DNA of 64,000 nt from Devosia lacusdianchii (GTDB taxonomy: Bacteria > Pseudomonadota > Alphaproteobacteria > Rhizobiales > Devosiaceae). The position numbers and the translations under genes are program-made. The stretch is from NCBI RefSeq assembly GCF_022429625.1, contig NZ_CP092483.1, forward strand, positions 2,170,001-2,234,000, in the 5' to 3' direction. The notes under the pieces were generated by a model. It worked only from the letters and a program-made list of their open reading frames with translations, was not told where the DNA came from and ran no database searches. Each line of letters begins with the position of its first letter. The stretch's first letter is position 1. Shown in pieces: positions 49,664 to 60,054 of the stretch.

Positions 49664-50473
49664 CTACTCTTCGTCCCGCGTGCTGCGCGGCAGGCAAAGC
49701 GGCCGGTCGCTGACACTGGCGATAAATCGCACCACATCCTGCACCAGCGGCTCGTCCTTGAACATGCCGGCAGCGTCTTCCACGCGCTCGCGCAATGTGC
49801 CTTCGGTCGAAAACACCATGCGATAGGCAGCGCGCAGCGTATGGATCGACTCGCGGTCAAAGCCGCGGCGCTTGAGGCCGACCAGATTGAGACCGGCCAG
49901 GCGGGCGCGGTTACCGACCGCCATACCATAGGGAATGACGTCACTATCGACCATGCTCTGTGCGCCAATGAAGGCGTGGGCCCCAATACGCACAAATTGA
50001 TGGACTGCGCACATGCCCCCGAACGAAACATAGTCGCCAATTTGGCAATGGCCGGCGATACCCACATAGTTGGCCAGAATGACGTTGTTGCCCAGGATCG
50101 CGTCGTGCGCGACATGGGCGCCCGCCATAATCAGGCAGTCATTGCCGATCCGGGTCTCCATGCCACCAGCTTCGGTGCCCGGATTGATGGTCACCGTCTC
50201 GCGAATGTCGCAGCGCTCGCCAATCACCACCCGCGAGGCCTCACCGTGGTACTTTCGATCCTGTGGCTGTCGGCTGATAGAGGCGAACGGAAAGATACGC
50301 GAACCCGCGCCAATCTCGGTATGACCGTCCAGCGACACATGCGAGATCAACTCGACATTGTCGTGCAAGACAACATCGCTGCCGACGACGCAGTATGGAC
50401 CGATCTTGACCCCATTACCGAGCCGCGCGCCCGCACCAACGATAGCGGTCGGATGGACCTCGGTGTGGCTCAC
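49664..50473 (-). CDS. lpxA: UDP-N-acetylglucosamine acyltransferase
   Basis: First step of lipid A synthesis, transferring 3-hydroxyacyl from ACP to UDP-GlcNAc, 269 residues. The left-handed beta helix is built from hexapeptide repeats starting [20 protein letters not shown]. The catalytic His lies in [22 protein letters not shown]. The C-terminal helical ACP-binding part ends near the stop. Its start overlaps the fabZ stop by four bases. Confidence 0.96.
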   Translation of the reverse strand: MSHTEVHPTAIVGAGARLGNGVKIGPYCVVGSDVVLHDNVELISHVSLDGHTEIGAGSRIFPFASISRQPQDRKYHGEASRVVIGERCDIRETVTINPGTEAGGMETRIGNDCLIMAGAHVAHDAILGNNVILANYVGIAGHCQIGDYVSFGGMCAVHQFVRIGAHAFIGAQSMVDSDVIPYGMAVGNRARLAGLNLVGLKRRGFDRESIHTLRAAYRMVFSTEGTLRERVEDAAGMFKDEPLVQDVVRFIASVSDRPLCLPRSTRDEE

Positions 50474-50949
50474 GAAGTCGCCTCGATAATCATGGCCGTG
50501 ATCTCCGCCTCGGCGATAACCACCCCATCGACGATCGCATCGGCCTTGTAGCGGCCGACATTGCGCCGACGCTGAATCTTGGCGATGTGAAATTCGATCC
50601 TATCGCCGGGCCCAGCCGGCTTGCGGAACTTCGCCTTGTCCACGCCGAGCATCAGCACGACGTTCTTGCGGTCATTGCCCGCAGAATCGTGCTTGATCAC
50701 GATGGCGCCGGCGGTCTGCGCCATGGCCTCGATGATCAGGACGCCCGGGAAGATCGGGTTCTCAGGAAAGTGACCCTGGAAGATCGGTTCGTTGAACGTG
50801 ACGTTCTTGATACCAACCGCGGTCTCATCGCCATTGATATTGATGATCCTGTCGATCATCAGGAAAGGGTAGCGATGTGGCAAGGCCTTGAGAATCTCAG
50901 CGATATCCATCGCTGCAAGCTCGGTGCTCTGGTTCGCGCTGTCGTTCAT
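50470..50949 (-). CDS. fabZ: 3-hydroxyacyl-ACP dehydratase FabZ
   Basis: Hot-dog fold dehydratase of fatty acid synthesis, 159 residues. The catalytic His and Glu are in [20 protein letters not shown]. The N-terminal [16 protein letters not shown] is typical. It overlaps lpxA and lpxD by four bases each, so competition for the 3-hydroxyacyl-ACP pool is genetically linked. Confidence 0.97.
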   Translation of the reverse strand: MNDSANQSTELAAMDIAEILKALPHRYPFLMIDRIININGDETAVGIKNVTFNEPIFQGHFPENPIFPGVLIIEAMAQTAGAIVIKHDSAGNDRKNVVLMLGVDKAKFRKPAGPGDRIEFHIAKIQRRRNVGRYKADAIVDGVVIAEAEITAMIIEATS

Positions 50950-51974
50950 CCGCGCTTGTCCCCCTTGGCCAGTTTACGCATTACGGCGATCTCTCGCCAA
51001 AAGTCTCTTATATCCTGCGCCGGGGCACCCGCAAGTTTGGAACCAGGGGGCCAGTTCTTGGTCACCGCGGCCCGTCCGTGAACGACCGAACCGGCGCCGA
51101 TTGTCAGGTGGCCAGAAGTGCCCACACCACCCCCCATCAGCACGCCATCCCCCACTATCGTGGAGCCGGAAAGGCCGGACATGGCGGCGATCAGACAGTT
51201 GCGCCCGATGCGGCAATTGTGTCCGATCTGGACGAGATTATCGATCTTGGTGCCTTCCCCGACCATCGTATCGCCCAAGGCGCCGCGGTCGATCGTCGAG
51301 TTGGCGCCGATCTCCACCCGGTCCTGAATCAGCACGCGCCCTAGTTGTGGCACCTTGCGGTTCGATTGACCGAAATCCAGCCAGCCGAAGCCTTCGGTGC
51401 CAATTCGAACACCCGAATGGATCACAACGTCATTGCCGATATGGGCGCAGTCGATTGTGCAATTGGCAGCGATCGTACAATTGCGGCCGATCGTGACGCC
51501 GGCACCAATGACCGTGTTGGCACCAATGACGGTACCCCGGCCAATCTCGACCCCGCTGCCGATCACCACGTTGGAGCCGACCGAAACGTCGCGCTCGAAA
51601 ACCGGCGCGCCCAGGTCATCCCGGCCCGCCACGATGATGGATCGCGTGCTGGAGGGATAGAGCAGATCGAGAATGTCGGCGAATAGCTGGTGCGGTCGAT
51701 CACTATAGATCGGCACGCTGCCCGGTGGCACCACGTCACGCAGCGCCGGCAGGACGATGACTGCACCAGCAGCCGTGCTGCGCAGCTCTTCCGTATAGTT
51801 AGTATGCGCCGCCAAGGCGAGATCACCGGCGCCGGCAAGATCCAGATCGGTGACGCCAGAAATGACGGTGTCCAGTTCGGAAACCGTTGGCAACAGGTCG
51901 ACGCGCTTGAGCTGCGTCAGAATGGCACCGATGGAGGACGGGCCGGCGAAACGGTGAAAGCGGGTGTCGACCAT
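50946..51974 (-). CDS. lpxD: UDP-3-O-acylglucosamine N-acyltransferase
   Basis: LpxD adds the second acyl chain in lipid A synthesis, 342 residues with the start at 51974 ([18 protein letters not shown]); an ATG six codons upstream is possible. The N-terminal uridine-binding domain (about 1-100) is followed by hexapeptide repeats ([20 protein letters not shown] and many more). The catalytic His is in [20 protein letters not shown]. No skp/ompH gene lies between it and bamA. Confidence 0.95.
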   Translation of the reverse strand: MVDTRFHRFAGPSSIGAILTQLKRVDLLPTVSELDTVISGVTDLDLAGAGDLALAAHTNYTEELRSTAAGAVIVLPALRDVVPPGSVPIYSDRPHQLFADILDLLYPSSTRSIIVAGRDDLGAPVFERDVSVGSNVVIGSGVEIGRGTVIGANTVIGAGVTIGRNCTIAANCTIDCAHIGNDVVIHSGVRIGTEGFGWLDFGQSNRKVPQLGRVLIQDRVEIGANSTIDRGALGDTMVGEGTKIDNLVQIGHNCRIGRNCLIAAMSGLSGSTIVGDGVLMGGGVGTSGHLTIGAGSVVHGRAAVTKNWPPGSKLAGAPAQDIRDFWREIAVMRKLAKGDKRG

Positions 51975-52046
51975 GATGTCACTTAAAAGCATTGAGCCGC
52001 GGCGCTACCGCCCCGCGGCTCAATGAACTGTTTCACGCTATATCGG

Positions 52047-54185
52047 CTAGAGCAAGGTCTGCATCGTCAGCTGGAAGACCTGGGTCCGGTCCGACGTTGC
52101 CTGGTTCAGCACGTGGGCGAAGTCGCCACGCAGCGGACCAAACGGCGAGTCCCAGATGATCGAGGCGCCGATCGACGTACGCCACGGCTGGTCGATGCTG
52201 CCCGGATCAAGGCCCGGATTTGCGGCAGCGCCAGTGCCCATGCGCGGCAAGCCATCAACCCAGGCCGCATCGGCCCAGATAGCGCCGCTTAAGCCATAGC
52301 TCTCCGGCAGAGCCGGGATCGGGAAGGTGATTTCGGCGGACACACCAGCATACATGGTGGCACCGAGATATTCCCCGCTCATCAGGCGCGGGCCGAAGCC
52401 ACGTCCCTGGAAGCCACGGATCAGCTGCGTGCCGGGCGAAAAGGCCTCGACAGCATGGACGCCATTGCCGCTCAGGTCATTGATGATGCCGGCCTGGCCA
52501 CGGACGCTCGCCACGATCCCGCTGTCCTCGAGCAGAGGCACGAAGTAGCGTGCGCGGGCTTCCGACTTGATCAGGCTATGGTCCCAACCGATGTACTGCT
52601 GGGTGAAGGTTGCATAGAGGCCTTCGGTCGGCTTCTTGACGTCGTCGACACCAGCCCAGGTCAGCGTGTAGCCGACAAACGCCTTGTAGAACTCCTGACC
52701 ATCCACGACCAAGGACGACTGGTAGGCGGGGTTGTCCTTAACGTCGGCGATCACCTTGCGATCGACACCGGCAAACACCGTGGCCGACAGGTCCGACGTA
52801 ATCGGAATACCGGCACGCAGCTGGCCACCGGTCGACTGCGAGCCATAGAAGCTGGTCGTCGTTTCGTCGCTGATGCGGTGATACGCATCGACGCCGGCCG
52901 AGACCTTGAGACCCATGAAGCGCGGTTCGGTGAACGAGAAGTCGAAGGTGCGGCCAGACTGCGACGCACCGATAGCGGCACGCAGATACTGACCACGACC
53001 AAGGAAGTTGCGCTCGGTCAGCGAGATTTCGCCCAGCACGCCATCGACGGTCGAGTAACCAGCGGTCGCGCCATATTCACCGGTCGACGATTCCGTCACG
53101 TTGATGTTGATAACGACCTTGTCCGGTGCGGAACCCTGAGCCGTGCCCATTTCAACGGCGGAGAAATAACCCAGCGCATTGATGGCGGTACGGCCACGAA
53201 TAACCAGCGCACGGTTGAAGGGGTCGCCTTCAGCGAACTCCAGCTCACGACGGATCACGAAATCGCGGGTCTTGACGTTGCCGGTGATGTTGATGCGCTC
53301 GACGTAGACGCGCGGACCTTCATCGACCAGATAGGTCACATTGAACGTGCCATTGGTCACATTACGATCGAGGCGAGCGCGGACGTCGGCGAAGGAATAA
53401 CCCTGGGTCGTTGCCTCATAGGTCATGTCCTCGATCGTGCCCTGCAGATCGCTGATCGAGTAGTTGCTGCCTTCACCCGTCTGCACGGTGCCCTTCAGGG
53501 CATCGGTGTTGAGGCCAGGAATGCTGGTTTCGATACCAACGCCGGCAAACTCGTACTTCTGGCCTTCATTGATGGTGAAGTTGATGAAGTAGGCATTGCG
53601 GGTGGCATCATACTCGCCGACCGAGTTGATCTGTGCGTCAGGATAGCCGCGGTTGGCGTAGTAGAGACGGATGCGCTCGCGGTCGACAGCGATCTTCTGC
53701 TCGTCGTAGCCGTCATCCTTGAACAACCAGCTGAGGAAGCCGGTTTCCTTGGTCAGCATCGTGCCCTTGAGGTTACCGGCGCTGATCGCGTTGTTGCCAG
53801 TGAAGTTGATCGCGGCGATGCCGGCGCGATTGCCTTCGTTCACCACGAAGATCACGCGAACGCGGCCATCGGCCGTCGCTTCGGTGCGGGTGGTCACCGA
53901 GACGGAAAGGAACCCATCGCGATCGTAGGCCTGACGGATGCTCTCGACGTCCGACGCGATGCGCTGCTGGGTGTAGATGCCGGATGCCGACACGTCGACC
54001 ATCGCGAGCAACTGGCTATCAGAGAAGCGACGATTGCCCTCGAACAACACCGAGCCCACGAGCTGGTCTTGAGCCTGAGCCGTGGCAACGCCAAGAAGCG
54101 GAATACTGGGGCCAGCCAGTGGTGCGGCACCCAGAATCGCAAGCGCAAGGAACGCGCCGCGCATCAGCTTGGTGGGATGGATCAT
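52047..54185 (-). CDS. bamA: Outer-membrane assembly factor BamA
   Basis: Omp85 protein that inserts beta-barrel proteins in the outer membrane, 712 residues. I chose the ATG at 54185 (MIHPTKLMRGAFLALAILG) because it gives a proper signal peptide ending in TAQAQD; a longer reading adds 23 residues. Five POTRA domains follow (first: GSVLFEGNRRFSDSQLLAMV), then the 16-strand barrel with the lid-lock motif region LIRGFQGRGFGPR. The last residues VFQLTMQTLL end in a non-aromatic Leu, while many BamA proteins end in Phe or Trp. Confidence 0.97.
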   Translation of the reverse strand: MIHPTKLMRGAFLALAILGAAPLAGPSIPLLGVATAQAQDQLVGSVLFEGNRRFSDSQLLAMVDVSASGIYTQQRIASDVESIRQAYDRDGFLSVSVTTRTEATADGRVRVIFVVNEGNRAGIAAINFTGNNAISAGNLKGTMLTKETGFLSWLFKDDGYDEQKIAVDRERIRLYYANRGYPDAQINSVGEYDATRNAYFINFTINEGQKYEFAGVGIETSIPGLNTDALKGTVQTGEGSNYSISDLQGTIEDMTYEATTQGYSFADVRARLDRNVTNGTFNVTYLVDEGPRVYVERINITGNVKTRDFVIRRELEFAEGDPFNRALVIRGRTAINALGYFSAVEMGTAQGSAPDKVVININVTESSTGEYGATAGYSTVDGVLGEISLTERNFLGRGQYLRAAIGASQSGRTFDFSFTEPRFMGLKVSAGVDAYHRISDETTTSFYGSQSTGGQLRAGIPITSDLSATVFAGVDRKVIADVKDNPAYQSSLVVDGQEFYKAFVGYTLTWAGVDDVKKPTEGLYATFTQQYIGWDHSLIKSEARARYFVPLLEDSGIVASVRGQAGIINDLSGNGVHAVEAFSPGTQLIRGFQGRGFGPRLMSGEYLGATMYAGVSAEITFPIPALPESYGLSGAIWADAAWVDGLPRMGTGAAANPGLDPGSIDQPWRTSIGASIIWDSPFGPLRGDFAHVLNQATSDRTQVFQLTMQTLL

Positions 54186-54369
54186 ATTGTTATTGCCTTC
54201 TGCGACCAGGCCCGAGGAATCGCCATGCATAGCGCTCCCCCAAGCTAACTCCATTGCACCGTTTTACCGCCTTTTTAACCAAGGACAAGGCGTAAGCCTC
54301 GACGCGGTTAGCAAATGCTTGGTGCTCTTGTATTCCTGCAACACCTTGCGAACCAAGGTTAACCAGAAG

Positions 54370-55770
54370 CTAACGCAAAATTCCCAGGTGGTCGAAAATC
54401 GTATCGTTGAAGAGCGTGAACACCATGAGACTCAGGACAAGGGCAAATCCGATGCGGAAGCCTATTTCCTGAACCTTCATGCTGAGCGGACGCCCCCTCA
54501 CAGCTTCGACCAGATAATACATGAGATGCCCGCCGTCGAGCATCGGAACCGGCAAAAGGTTGAAGATTCCGATATTTAGAGAGAGCAAGGCGGTCAGATT
54601 TATGAGTGCGACAATGCCCAGAGTCGCCACCTGCCCGGAAACCTTGGCTACTTTGACCGGCCCACCCAGTTGTTCGACGTCACCGCGACCAACGAAAAAG
54701 TCGCCAAGAAACGCTGCCGTGCGCTGCACGATGAAGCGGATTTCCTCGAACGTCATGCCCACGGCTTCAACCGGACCCGGGCGATAGAGGGTCATCTCAG
54801 GTGCTTCGGGAGCGCCAGGGCTGATGCCGATTCTGCCAATCGTCTGGCCCTCGACCTCCACGGCCTCCGGTGCAAGCTCGATCGTCATCGCCTGCCCCGC
54901 CCTTTCGAGCAGAATGCTCACCGGCTGCTCGGGGCGAACAACGATAAGTTGCTGGAAATCCTGGAAATTGCTAACCGCATGTCCGTCCACCGAGATAACG
55001 GTGTCACCCGCTTCAATTCCGGCCTTCTCTGCCACCGAATCCGCGATCACGTTGCCGACGGTCGCCGGAAGGACATAGGGGTAGACGCCAATATTGCCGA
55101 TGCGCTGACTGTTGCCGAAGCGGTCCTCGGCCTCCACCGCGTCCGGCACCAGCACGATGGTCTGCCTTTGGCTGTCGCGCTCAAGCTCGATTGAAACCGA
55201 GCGCTGGGGGCTGGTGGCCACCAGGCGGTCGAAATCCTCAAACCCCCGAACGGTGTAGCCATCCACCGACGTAAAGATATCGCCCACCCTGATGCCCGCC
55301 TCCTCGGCCACCGATCCCGCCACCACCTCGCGGACGACCGGCGCGGTGGTGTAGCGGCCGTAGCCCAGCAGCAGCGCATAGAGAATGACAAAGGTCAGGA
55401 TGATGTTGGCCACCGGTCCGGCCACGACAACGGCGATGCGCTGCCACACATTCTTGTTGGCAAACAGCCGCGGCGCCAGCTCCGGCGAGGCATTGGCGAT
55501 CACATCGTTATCGGGCGTGCTCGCAGCATTCATGTCGCCCACGAAACGCACGTAACCACCCAGCGGTATCGCCGAAACCCGCCAGCGCGTGCCGTGGCGG
55601 TCGTCCCAGCCGACAAGCTCGCGCCCGAAGCCGATCGAAAAGGTCTGGATCGCCACGCCATTCCATCTGGCCACCAGGTAATGGCCCATTTCGTGCACGA
55701 ACACGATGACAGTCAGCACCGCTAGGAACGGCACGACATAGGACAGCAGCCAGTAGATGAAATCGAACAT
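54370..55770 (-). CDS. rseP: Site-2 intramembrane protease RseP
   Basis: Zinc metalloprotease of the inner membrane, 466 residues, which cleaves anti-sigma factors and signal-peptide remnants. The HExxH site is in VFVHEMGHYLVARWNG near residue 25, and the second metal ligand is in IFNLLPVPMLDGGHLMYYL. Two PDZ domains lie between (EEAGIRVGDIFTSVDGY, and EKAGIEAGDTVISVDGHAV). Membrane helices at both ends match the family. It precedes bamA, the common order. Confidence 0.96.
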   Translation of the reverse strand: MFDFIYWLLSYVVPFLAVLTVIVFVHEMGHYLVARWNGVAIQTFSIGFGRELVGWDDRHGTRWRVSAIPLGGYVRFVGDMNAASTPDNDVIANASPELAPRLFANKNVWQRIAVVVAGPVANIILTFVILYALLLGYGRYTTAPVVREVVAGSVAEEAGIRVGDIFTSVDGYTVRGFEDFDRLVATSPQRSVSIELERDSQRQTIVLVPDAVEAEDRFGNSQRIGNIGVYPYVLPATVGNVIADSVAEKAGIEAGDTVISVDGHAVSNFQDFQQLIVVRPEQPVSILLERAGQAMTIELAPEAVEVEGQTIGRIGISPGAPEAPEMTLYRPGPVEAVGMTFEEIRFIVQRTAAFLGDFFVGRGDVEQLGGPVKVAKVSGQVATLGIVALINLTALLSLNIGIFNLLPVPMLDGGHLMYYLVEAVRGRPLSMKVQEIGFRIGFALVLSLMVFTLFNDTIFDHLGILR

Positions 55771-55803
55771 GGTCTTCCTTATGCGCCGCGCGAGGCGACG
55801 GAC

Positions 55804-56664
55804 TTACCAGTAGAGCAGGCCTTCGGCGACCGAAGCAAAGCCCAGATGCAGCGTGCCGACGACCAGCACCAGCAACACGCCGAATGTGAGGCTGTCCAGC
55901 CGGTCCATCAGCCCGCCATGACCCGGGATGAGATCGCCACTATCCTTGATGCGGAAGTGCCGCTTGATCGCACTCTCGCTGAGATCGCCCAACTGGCCCA
56001 GCACGCTGATTGTTGCTGATAACAGCAGGCCGATCCACCAGGGCGAGTCCGTTGCCACGGTCCAGACCAGCAGCCCTGCCCCGGTGCCAAGCGCCAACCC
56101 GCCCAGAGCGCCAGACCAGGTCTTGGACGGAGAAATCTCGGGTGCCAGCTTCTCGCCGCCAATCTGGCGTCCGGTAAAGAAGGCGGCGGAATCGGTCATC
56201 CACACCACGGTGCCCAGATAGACGCCGGCCCAGACGCCGGCCATCGTGTCGCCTCGCATGGCAAGCGCTGCGACGATGATCGCGCCATAGATGCAAAGAC
56301 CCAGCGCCCGCCACCAGATGCCCTCGCCGCCCATGCCGATGGCGACCGCGCAGGCGACGGCGATGACCACAAAGGTGCCCAGTGGGCCGAATATCGGAAA
56401 CACCAGCCCCGACAGAGCCACAAGACCAATCAGCGCAATACCACCGGGCGTCAAAGGCGCCCGCGACACCATGGTTTCCCACTCGCGATAGGCACCCGCA
56501 AACACCGCGCCAACCACGGCCGCAAAGAAGTAACTGCCGATATAGAGGGCCGTCGCGGTGAGCGCGATCAGCACCATGGCGGAGGCAAAGCGAGGCCCGA
56601 GATCGGACCAAAGGCGGCGGCGACTGGGCGCAGGCTCTGGCAGCTGATCGCCGGGATTGGTCAA
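55804..56664 (-). CDS. cdsA: Phosphatidate cytidylyltransferase
   Basis: CdsA makes CDP-diacylglycerol for phospholipid synthesis, 286 residues with about eight membrane segments. The C-terminal family signature is in KLAPEISPSKTWSGALGGLA and the late RIKDSGDLIPGHGGLMDRLDS with the catalytic Asp. Its ATG overlaps the uppS stop by four bases. dxr, which sits next to cdsA in many bacteria, is not in this window. Confidence 0.95.
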   Translation of the reverse strand: MTNPGDQLPEPAPSRRRLWSDLGPRFASAMVLIALTATALYIGSYFFAAVVGAVFAGAYREWETMVSRAPLTPGGIALIGLVALSGLVFPIFGPLGTFVVIAVACAVAIGMGGEGIWWRALGLCIYGAIIVAALAMRGDTMAGVWAGVYLGTVVWMTDSAAFFTGRQIGGEKLAPEISPSKTWSGALGGLALGTGAGLLVWTVATDSPWWIGLLLSATISVLGQLGDLSESAIKRHFRIKDSGDLIPGHGGLMDRLDSLTFGVLLVLVVGTLHLGFASVAEGLLYW

Positions 56665-57422
56665 GGTCGTGCAACCTCGATGCCGCCAAACCGTCTGTCG
56701 CGCATCGAGAAAATCTCGAGCACGCGCAGGAAGCTCTGCTCGTCGAAATCAGGCCAATTCTCGTCGACAAACACGAATTCCGAATAGGCCGCCTGCCACA
56801 ACAGGAAGTTGGAAATCCGCTGTTCGCCGCTGGTTCGGATGATGAGGTCGGGGTCCGGCATACCCGCGGTATAGAGAGCGGATTCGATTGTCTGCTCTGT
56901 AATCGCCTCCGGCGACAGCCGGCCCGCCGCCACCTCGCGCGCCAGGCGACGGGTGGCTTCGGCGATTTCGGCCTTGCCGCCATAGTTGAACGCCACAACC
57001 AGGACCAATCCGGTATTGCCTGATGTCTTGGCCTCGACATCGTCGATCAGCCGCACCAGCGAGGGCTCCAGGCCCTCGCGCGTCCCGATGATACGCACCC
57101 GAACGTTATTGCGGATCAGTTTCTGAAGGTCAGACGCAACAAACCTGCGTAACAGGTTGAAAATAAAAGCGACTTCCTCGCGCGGACGTGTCCAGTTCTC
57201 CGACGAGAAGCTGAATACCGTCAGGTGTCCGACGCCATAATTGATGCACAACTCGACGAGATTGCGCAGCGACTTGACGCCCTCGATATGCCCTTCGGTA
57301 CGGCGTTTGCCCCTGGCCTTGGCCCAGCGGCCATTGCCGTCCATGATCACGCCAAGATGCGCGGGGATGCGCAGACGCGGGCGCTGCGCAAGCTCGGCGG
57401 TGATGGCAGGATCGATGGACAT
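56661..57422 (-). CDS. uppS: Undecaprenyl diphosphate synthase
   Basis: Cis-prenyltransferase making the C55 carrier lipid for peptidoglycan and O-antigen, 253 residues. Signatures: HLGVIMDGNGRWAKARGKRR with the catalytic Asp, HLTVFSFSSENWTRP, and PDLIIRTSGEQRISNFLLWQ with the Arg residues that bind the diphosphate. It is coupled to cdsA and follows frr by 28 bases. Confidence 0.96.
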   Translation of the reverse strand: MSIDPAITAELAQRPRLRIPAHLGVIMDGNGRWAKARGKRRTEGHIEGVKSLRNLVELCINYGVGHLTVFSFSSENWTRPREEVAFIFNLLRRFVASDLQKLIRNNVRVRIIGTREGLEPSLVRLIDDVEAKTSGNTGLVLVVAFNYGGKAEIAEATRRLAREVAAGRLSPEAITEQTIESALYTAGMPDPDLIIRTSGEQRISNFLLWQAAYSEFVFVDENWPDFDEQSFLRVLEIFSMRDRRFGGIEVARP

Positions 57423-57450
57423 CTACGCCCTCCAGCGCAGTTCGTGCCGG

Positions 57451-58005
57451 CTAAACCTGCATGATTTCCGCTTCTTTGGTCGCCACGACCACATCGATCT
57501 CGGCGACAGCCGCATCGGTCGCCTTCTGGACCAGGTCGGACTGAGCGCGCGCATCATCCTGCGCCAGGTCGCCATCCTTCTCGGCCTTCTTGAGCGCATC
57601 CATGCCATCGCGGCGGATATGGCGCACGGCGACACGGGCTGCCTCAGCGTAATTGTGGGCAACCTTGGTGAGGTCGCGGCGACGCTCTTCGTTGAGTTCG
57701 GGCAGTGGCACGCGGATGATCTGGCCCTCCCCCATTGGGTTGAGGCCCAGCCCGCTGTCGCGAATTGCCTTCTCGACGGCATTGGCCATGCCGCGGTCCC
57801 ACACCTGCACGCTCAACATGCGCGGCTCCGGCACGGTCACCGTGGCCACCTGGTTCAGCGGCATGCGCGAGCCATAGGCTTCCACCGTCACCGGCTCGAG
57901 CAGGCTGGCGCTGGCGCGGCCCGTTCTGAGGCCCGCCAGTTCGTCACGCAGCGACGTGATCGACTTCTGCATGCGGGTTTTGAGATCGGCGAGGTTGTAG
58001 GCCAT
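57451..58005 (-). CDS. frr: Ribosome recycling factor
   Basis: RRF splits post-termination ribosomes together with EF-G, 184 residues. Its signature is the three-helix domain beginning with [20 protein letters not shown] and the [37 protein letters not shown] beta domain. All regions are complete. It lies between pyrH and uppS, the standard pyrH-frr order. Confidence 0.97.
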   Translation of the reverse strand: MAYNLADLKTRMQKSITSLRDELAGLRTGRASASLLEPVTVEAYGSRMPLNQVATVTVPEPRMLSVQVWDRGMANAVEKAIRDSGLGLNPMGEGQIIRVPLPELNEERRRDLTKVAHNYAEAARVAVRHIRRDGMDALKKAEKDGDLAQDDARAQSDLVQKATDAAVAEIDVVVATKEAEIMQV

Positions 58006-58125
58006 TGTGTTCGTCCTTCCAGGCTAGAAGCAAGGTGCGAAGCGGTGAAGCCCGGCTTTTCGCGGATAACCTTGCGGCAACAAGAAACTAGAGCCGGCGC
58101 TCTGATGCAATCAAATTGCGCCGGA

Positions 58126-58845
58126 CTAGAGCGGCTCGCCAACACGGGTGCTGCGAACCCGCCCGGCAAGTACGCCGGACAAACCTTCCTTGTCATCCAG
58201 CGAATACACGATTATCGGCAGGTTGTTGTCGCGGGCAAGCGCAAAGGCGGCCGTATCCATAACCCGCAAATTCTGCCTGATGACGTCGTCATGGCTGATC
58301 TGGTCATACCGCGTGGCATTCGGATCCTTCTTGGGATCGGCTGAATAGACGCCGTCGACATTGGTGCCCTTGAGCACGACATCGCATTGCAGCTCGATAC
58401 CACGCAAGGCCGCCGCGGTATCGGTGGTGAAGAATGGATTGCCGATGCCGCCGCCCAGCACCACCACATAACCGTCCTCGAGCGCCGCCTTGGCAGCGCG
58501 AGCGGTATAGGTGTCGGCGACCGACGGCATGGTCGTCGCGCTGAAAACCTTGGCTTTGACACCGGCATTGGTGAGAGCACCGGCCAGCGCCAGCGCGTTG
58601 ATGACGGTACCAAGCGTACCCATCATATCGGCAGTCACGCGGTCGCCACCATTGGCGGCAACGGCCATGCCGCGGAAGATGTTGCCGCCACCCGTGACGA
58701 CGGCAATCTCGATGCCAGTGCGTGCCACGCCCGCGATTTGCTGGGCTACGCCGTCGAGAAACTCGGGCTGGATACCGAACTGCTGGTCGCCAGACAGCGC
58801 TTCGCCCGATACCTTGAGCAAAATGCGTTTGTAGGCAGGCGCCAT
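58126..58845 (-). CDS. pyrH: UMP kinase
   Basis: Bacterial UMP kinase of the amino acid kinase fold, 239 residues with the start at 58845 (MAPAYKRILLKVSGEALSG), GAGGGG nine bases upstream. Signatures: VTGGGNIFRGMAVA, DRVTADMMGTLGTVINALAL, VVLGGGIGNPFFTTDTAAALR and KGTNVDGVYSADPKKDPNATRYD. It is regulated in the family by GTP and UTP. It is followed by frr after 120 bases. Confidence 0.96.
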   Translation of the reverse strand: MAPAYKRILLKVSGEALSGDQQFGIQPEFLDGVAQQIAGVARTGIEIAVVTGGGNIFRGMAVAANGGDRVTADMMGTLGTVINALALAGALTNAGVKAKVFSATTMPSVADTYTARAAKAALEDGYVVVLGGGIGNPFFTTDTAAALRGIELQCDVVLKGTNVDGVYSADPKKDPNATRYDQISHDDVIRQNLRVMDTAAFALARDNNLPIIVYSLDDKEGLSGVLAGRVRSTRVGEPL

Positions 58846-59012
58846 CGGCAAAACCCCTCTTTGAAACAAGCGGCGGGGCACCGAATCCGGCGACACCCGA
58901 CAGACATTAGGGCAGAAGCGCCTTCAAAAGAAAGCGCCGTGCCAATCGAAATAAGATTACGGCGGGGTTTTACGCTCGATCCCGGCCAAAAGATGACCAG
59001 CTTGGGAGAGCA

Positions 59013-59038
59013 GCGAACGGGCCCGTGGGCCCGTTCGC
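59013..59038. other. Strong hairpin after tsf
   Basis: GCGAACGGGCCC (59013-59024) and GGGCCCGTTCGC (59027-59038) are perfect reverse complements separated by two bases. It lies 18 bases past the tsf stop on the minus strand. No T-tract follows, so it may be an mRNA-stabilising element or a Rho-related stop rather than an intrinsic terminator. Confidence 0.55.
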
Positions 59039-59055
59039 AAATAGTCTGCGCGTGA

Positions 59056-59982
59056 TTACTTCACGCCGGCAGTGGCGGCGACTTCGGCAGCGAAGTCGGT
59101 CTCGACCTTCTCGATGCCCTCGCCCAGTGCGTAACGCACGAACTTGGTCAGCTTGATCGGCGCACCAACGTCCTTTTCGGCATTCTTGATCGCGACGCCG
59201 ACCTTGGTCTCGCCATCGATCACGAAGGTCTGTGCCAGGAGCGTGACTTCTTCGAAGTACTTGCGCATGCGGCCATCGACCATCTTCTCGGCGATTTCGG
59301 CCGACTTGCCCGATTCCTTGACCTGCTCGAGAATGATGGCGCGCTCGCGAGCCACCACGTTCTGGTCGAGGTCCGCCGGGTCGATCGACAGCGGATTGGT
59401 CGCTGCGATGTGCATGGCCAGCTGCTTGCCGAGAGCCGACAGGGCAGCCTTGTCGCCGGTCGACTCGAGAGCCACGAGGATGCCCATGCGGCCAAGGCCG
59501 CCCTTGACGGCATTGTGCACGTAGCTTTCCACCACGCCGTCGCTGACCGAAACGGTCTCGGTGCGGCGCAGGTTCATGTTCTCGCCGATCTTGGCGATGG
59601 CTTCGGTCAGCTCGGCCGAAACCGAGTGGCCCGAGCCGGGGAACGGCATTTCGCCGAGCTTGACCACGTCGCCATCGGCGTCGAGGGCGAGCTTGGCAAC
59701 ATTGGCGACGATCGCCTGGAACTGCTCGTTGCGGGCAACGAAGTCGGTTTCCGAGTTCACTTCGACAACGGCAGCCTTGGTGCCGGATGTAGCAACACCG
59801 ACGAGGCCTTCGGCCGCAACGCGGTCAGCCTTCTTGGCAGCCTTGGCCAGGCCACGGGTGCGCAGCCAATCGACCGCTGCTTCCATGTCGCCATTGGTTT
59901 CGGCCAGAGCCTTCTTGCAGTCCATCATCCCGACGCCGGTCGAGTCGCGGAGCTGCTTGACCATTCCTGCAGTGATTTCCAT
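59056..59982 (-). CDS. tsf: Elongation factor Ts
   Basis: EF-Ts exchanges GDP for GTP on EF-Tu, 308 residues with the start at 59982 ([20 protein letters not shown]), GAGGTGAA just upstream. The N-terminal UBA-like module is followed by the [11 protein letters not shown] signature and two core subdomains. It follows rpsB across a short gap with a hairpin at 59997-60018. Confidence 0.97.
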   Translation of the reverse strand: MEITAGMVKQLRDSTGVGMMDCKKALAETNGDMEAAVDWLRTRGLAKAAKKADRVAAEGLVGVATSGTKAAVVEVNSETDFVARNEQFQAIVANVAKLALDADGDVVKLGEMPFPGSGHSVSAELTEAIAKIGENMNLRRTETVSVSDGVVESYVHNAVKGGLGRMGILVALESTGDKAALSALGKQLAMHIAATNPLSIDPADLDQNVVARERAIILEQVKESGKSAEIAEKMVDGRMRKYFEEVTLLAQTFVIDGETKVGVAIKNAEKDVGAPIKLTKFVRYALGEGIEKVETDFAAEVAATAGVK

Positions 59983-59996
59983 GGGTTCACCTCTTG

Positions 59997-60018
59997 GCGG
60001 CCCCATTCCAGGGGCCGC
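59997..60018 (-). other. Hairpin between rpsB and tsf
   Basis: GCGGCCCC and GGGGCCGC pair around six bases immediately upstream of the tsf ribosome binding site (minus strand). It could lower tsf expression relative to rpsB or protect the upstream message. Confidence 0.5.
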
Positions 60019-60054
60019 ATTGGTTCAAATCAGAACGAAGTACGCTTAAGCGAC

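Noticed and set aside
52455..54248. Open frame of 597 codons antisense to bamA
   Set aside because: Fully inside bamA, which is certain. The composition is that of a GC-rich mirror frame (Asp, Val, Gly, Arg) with no recognisable domain.
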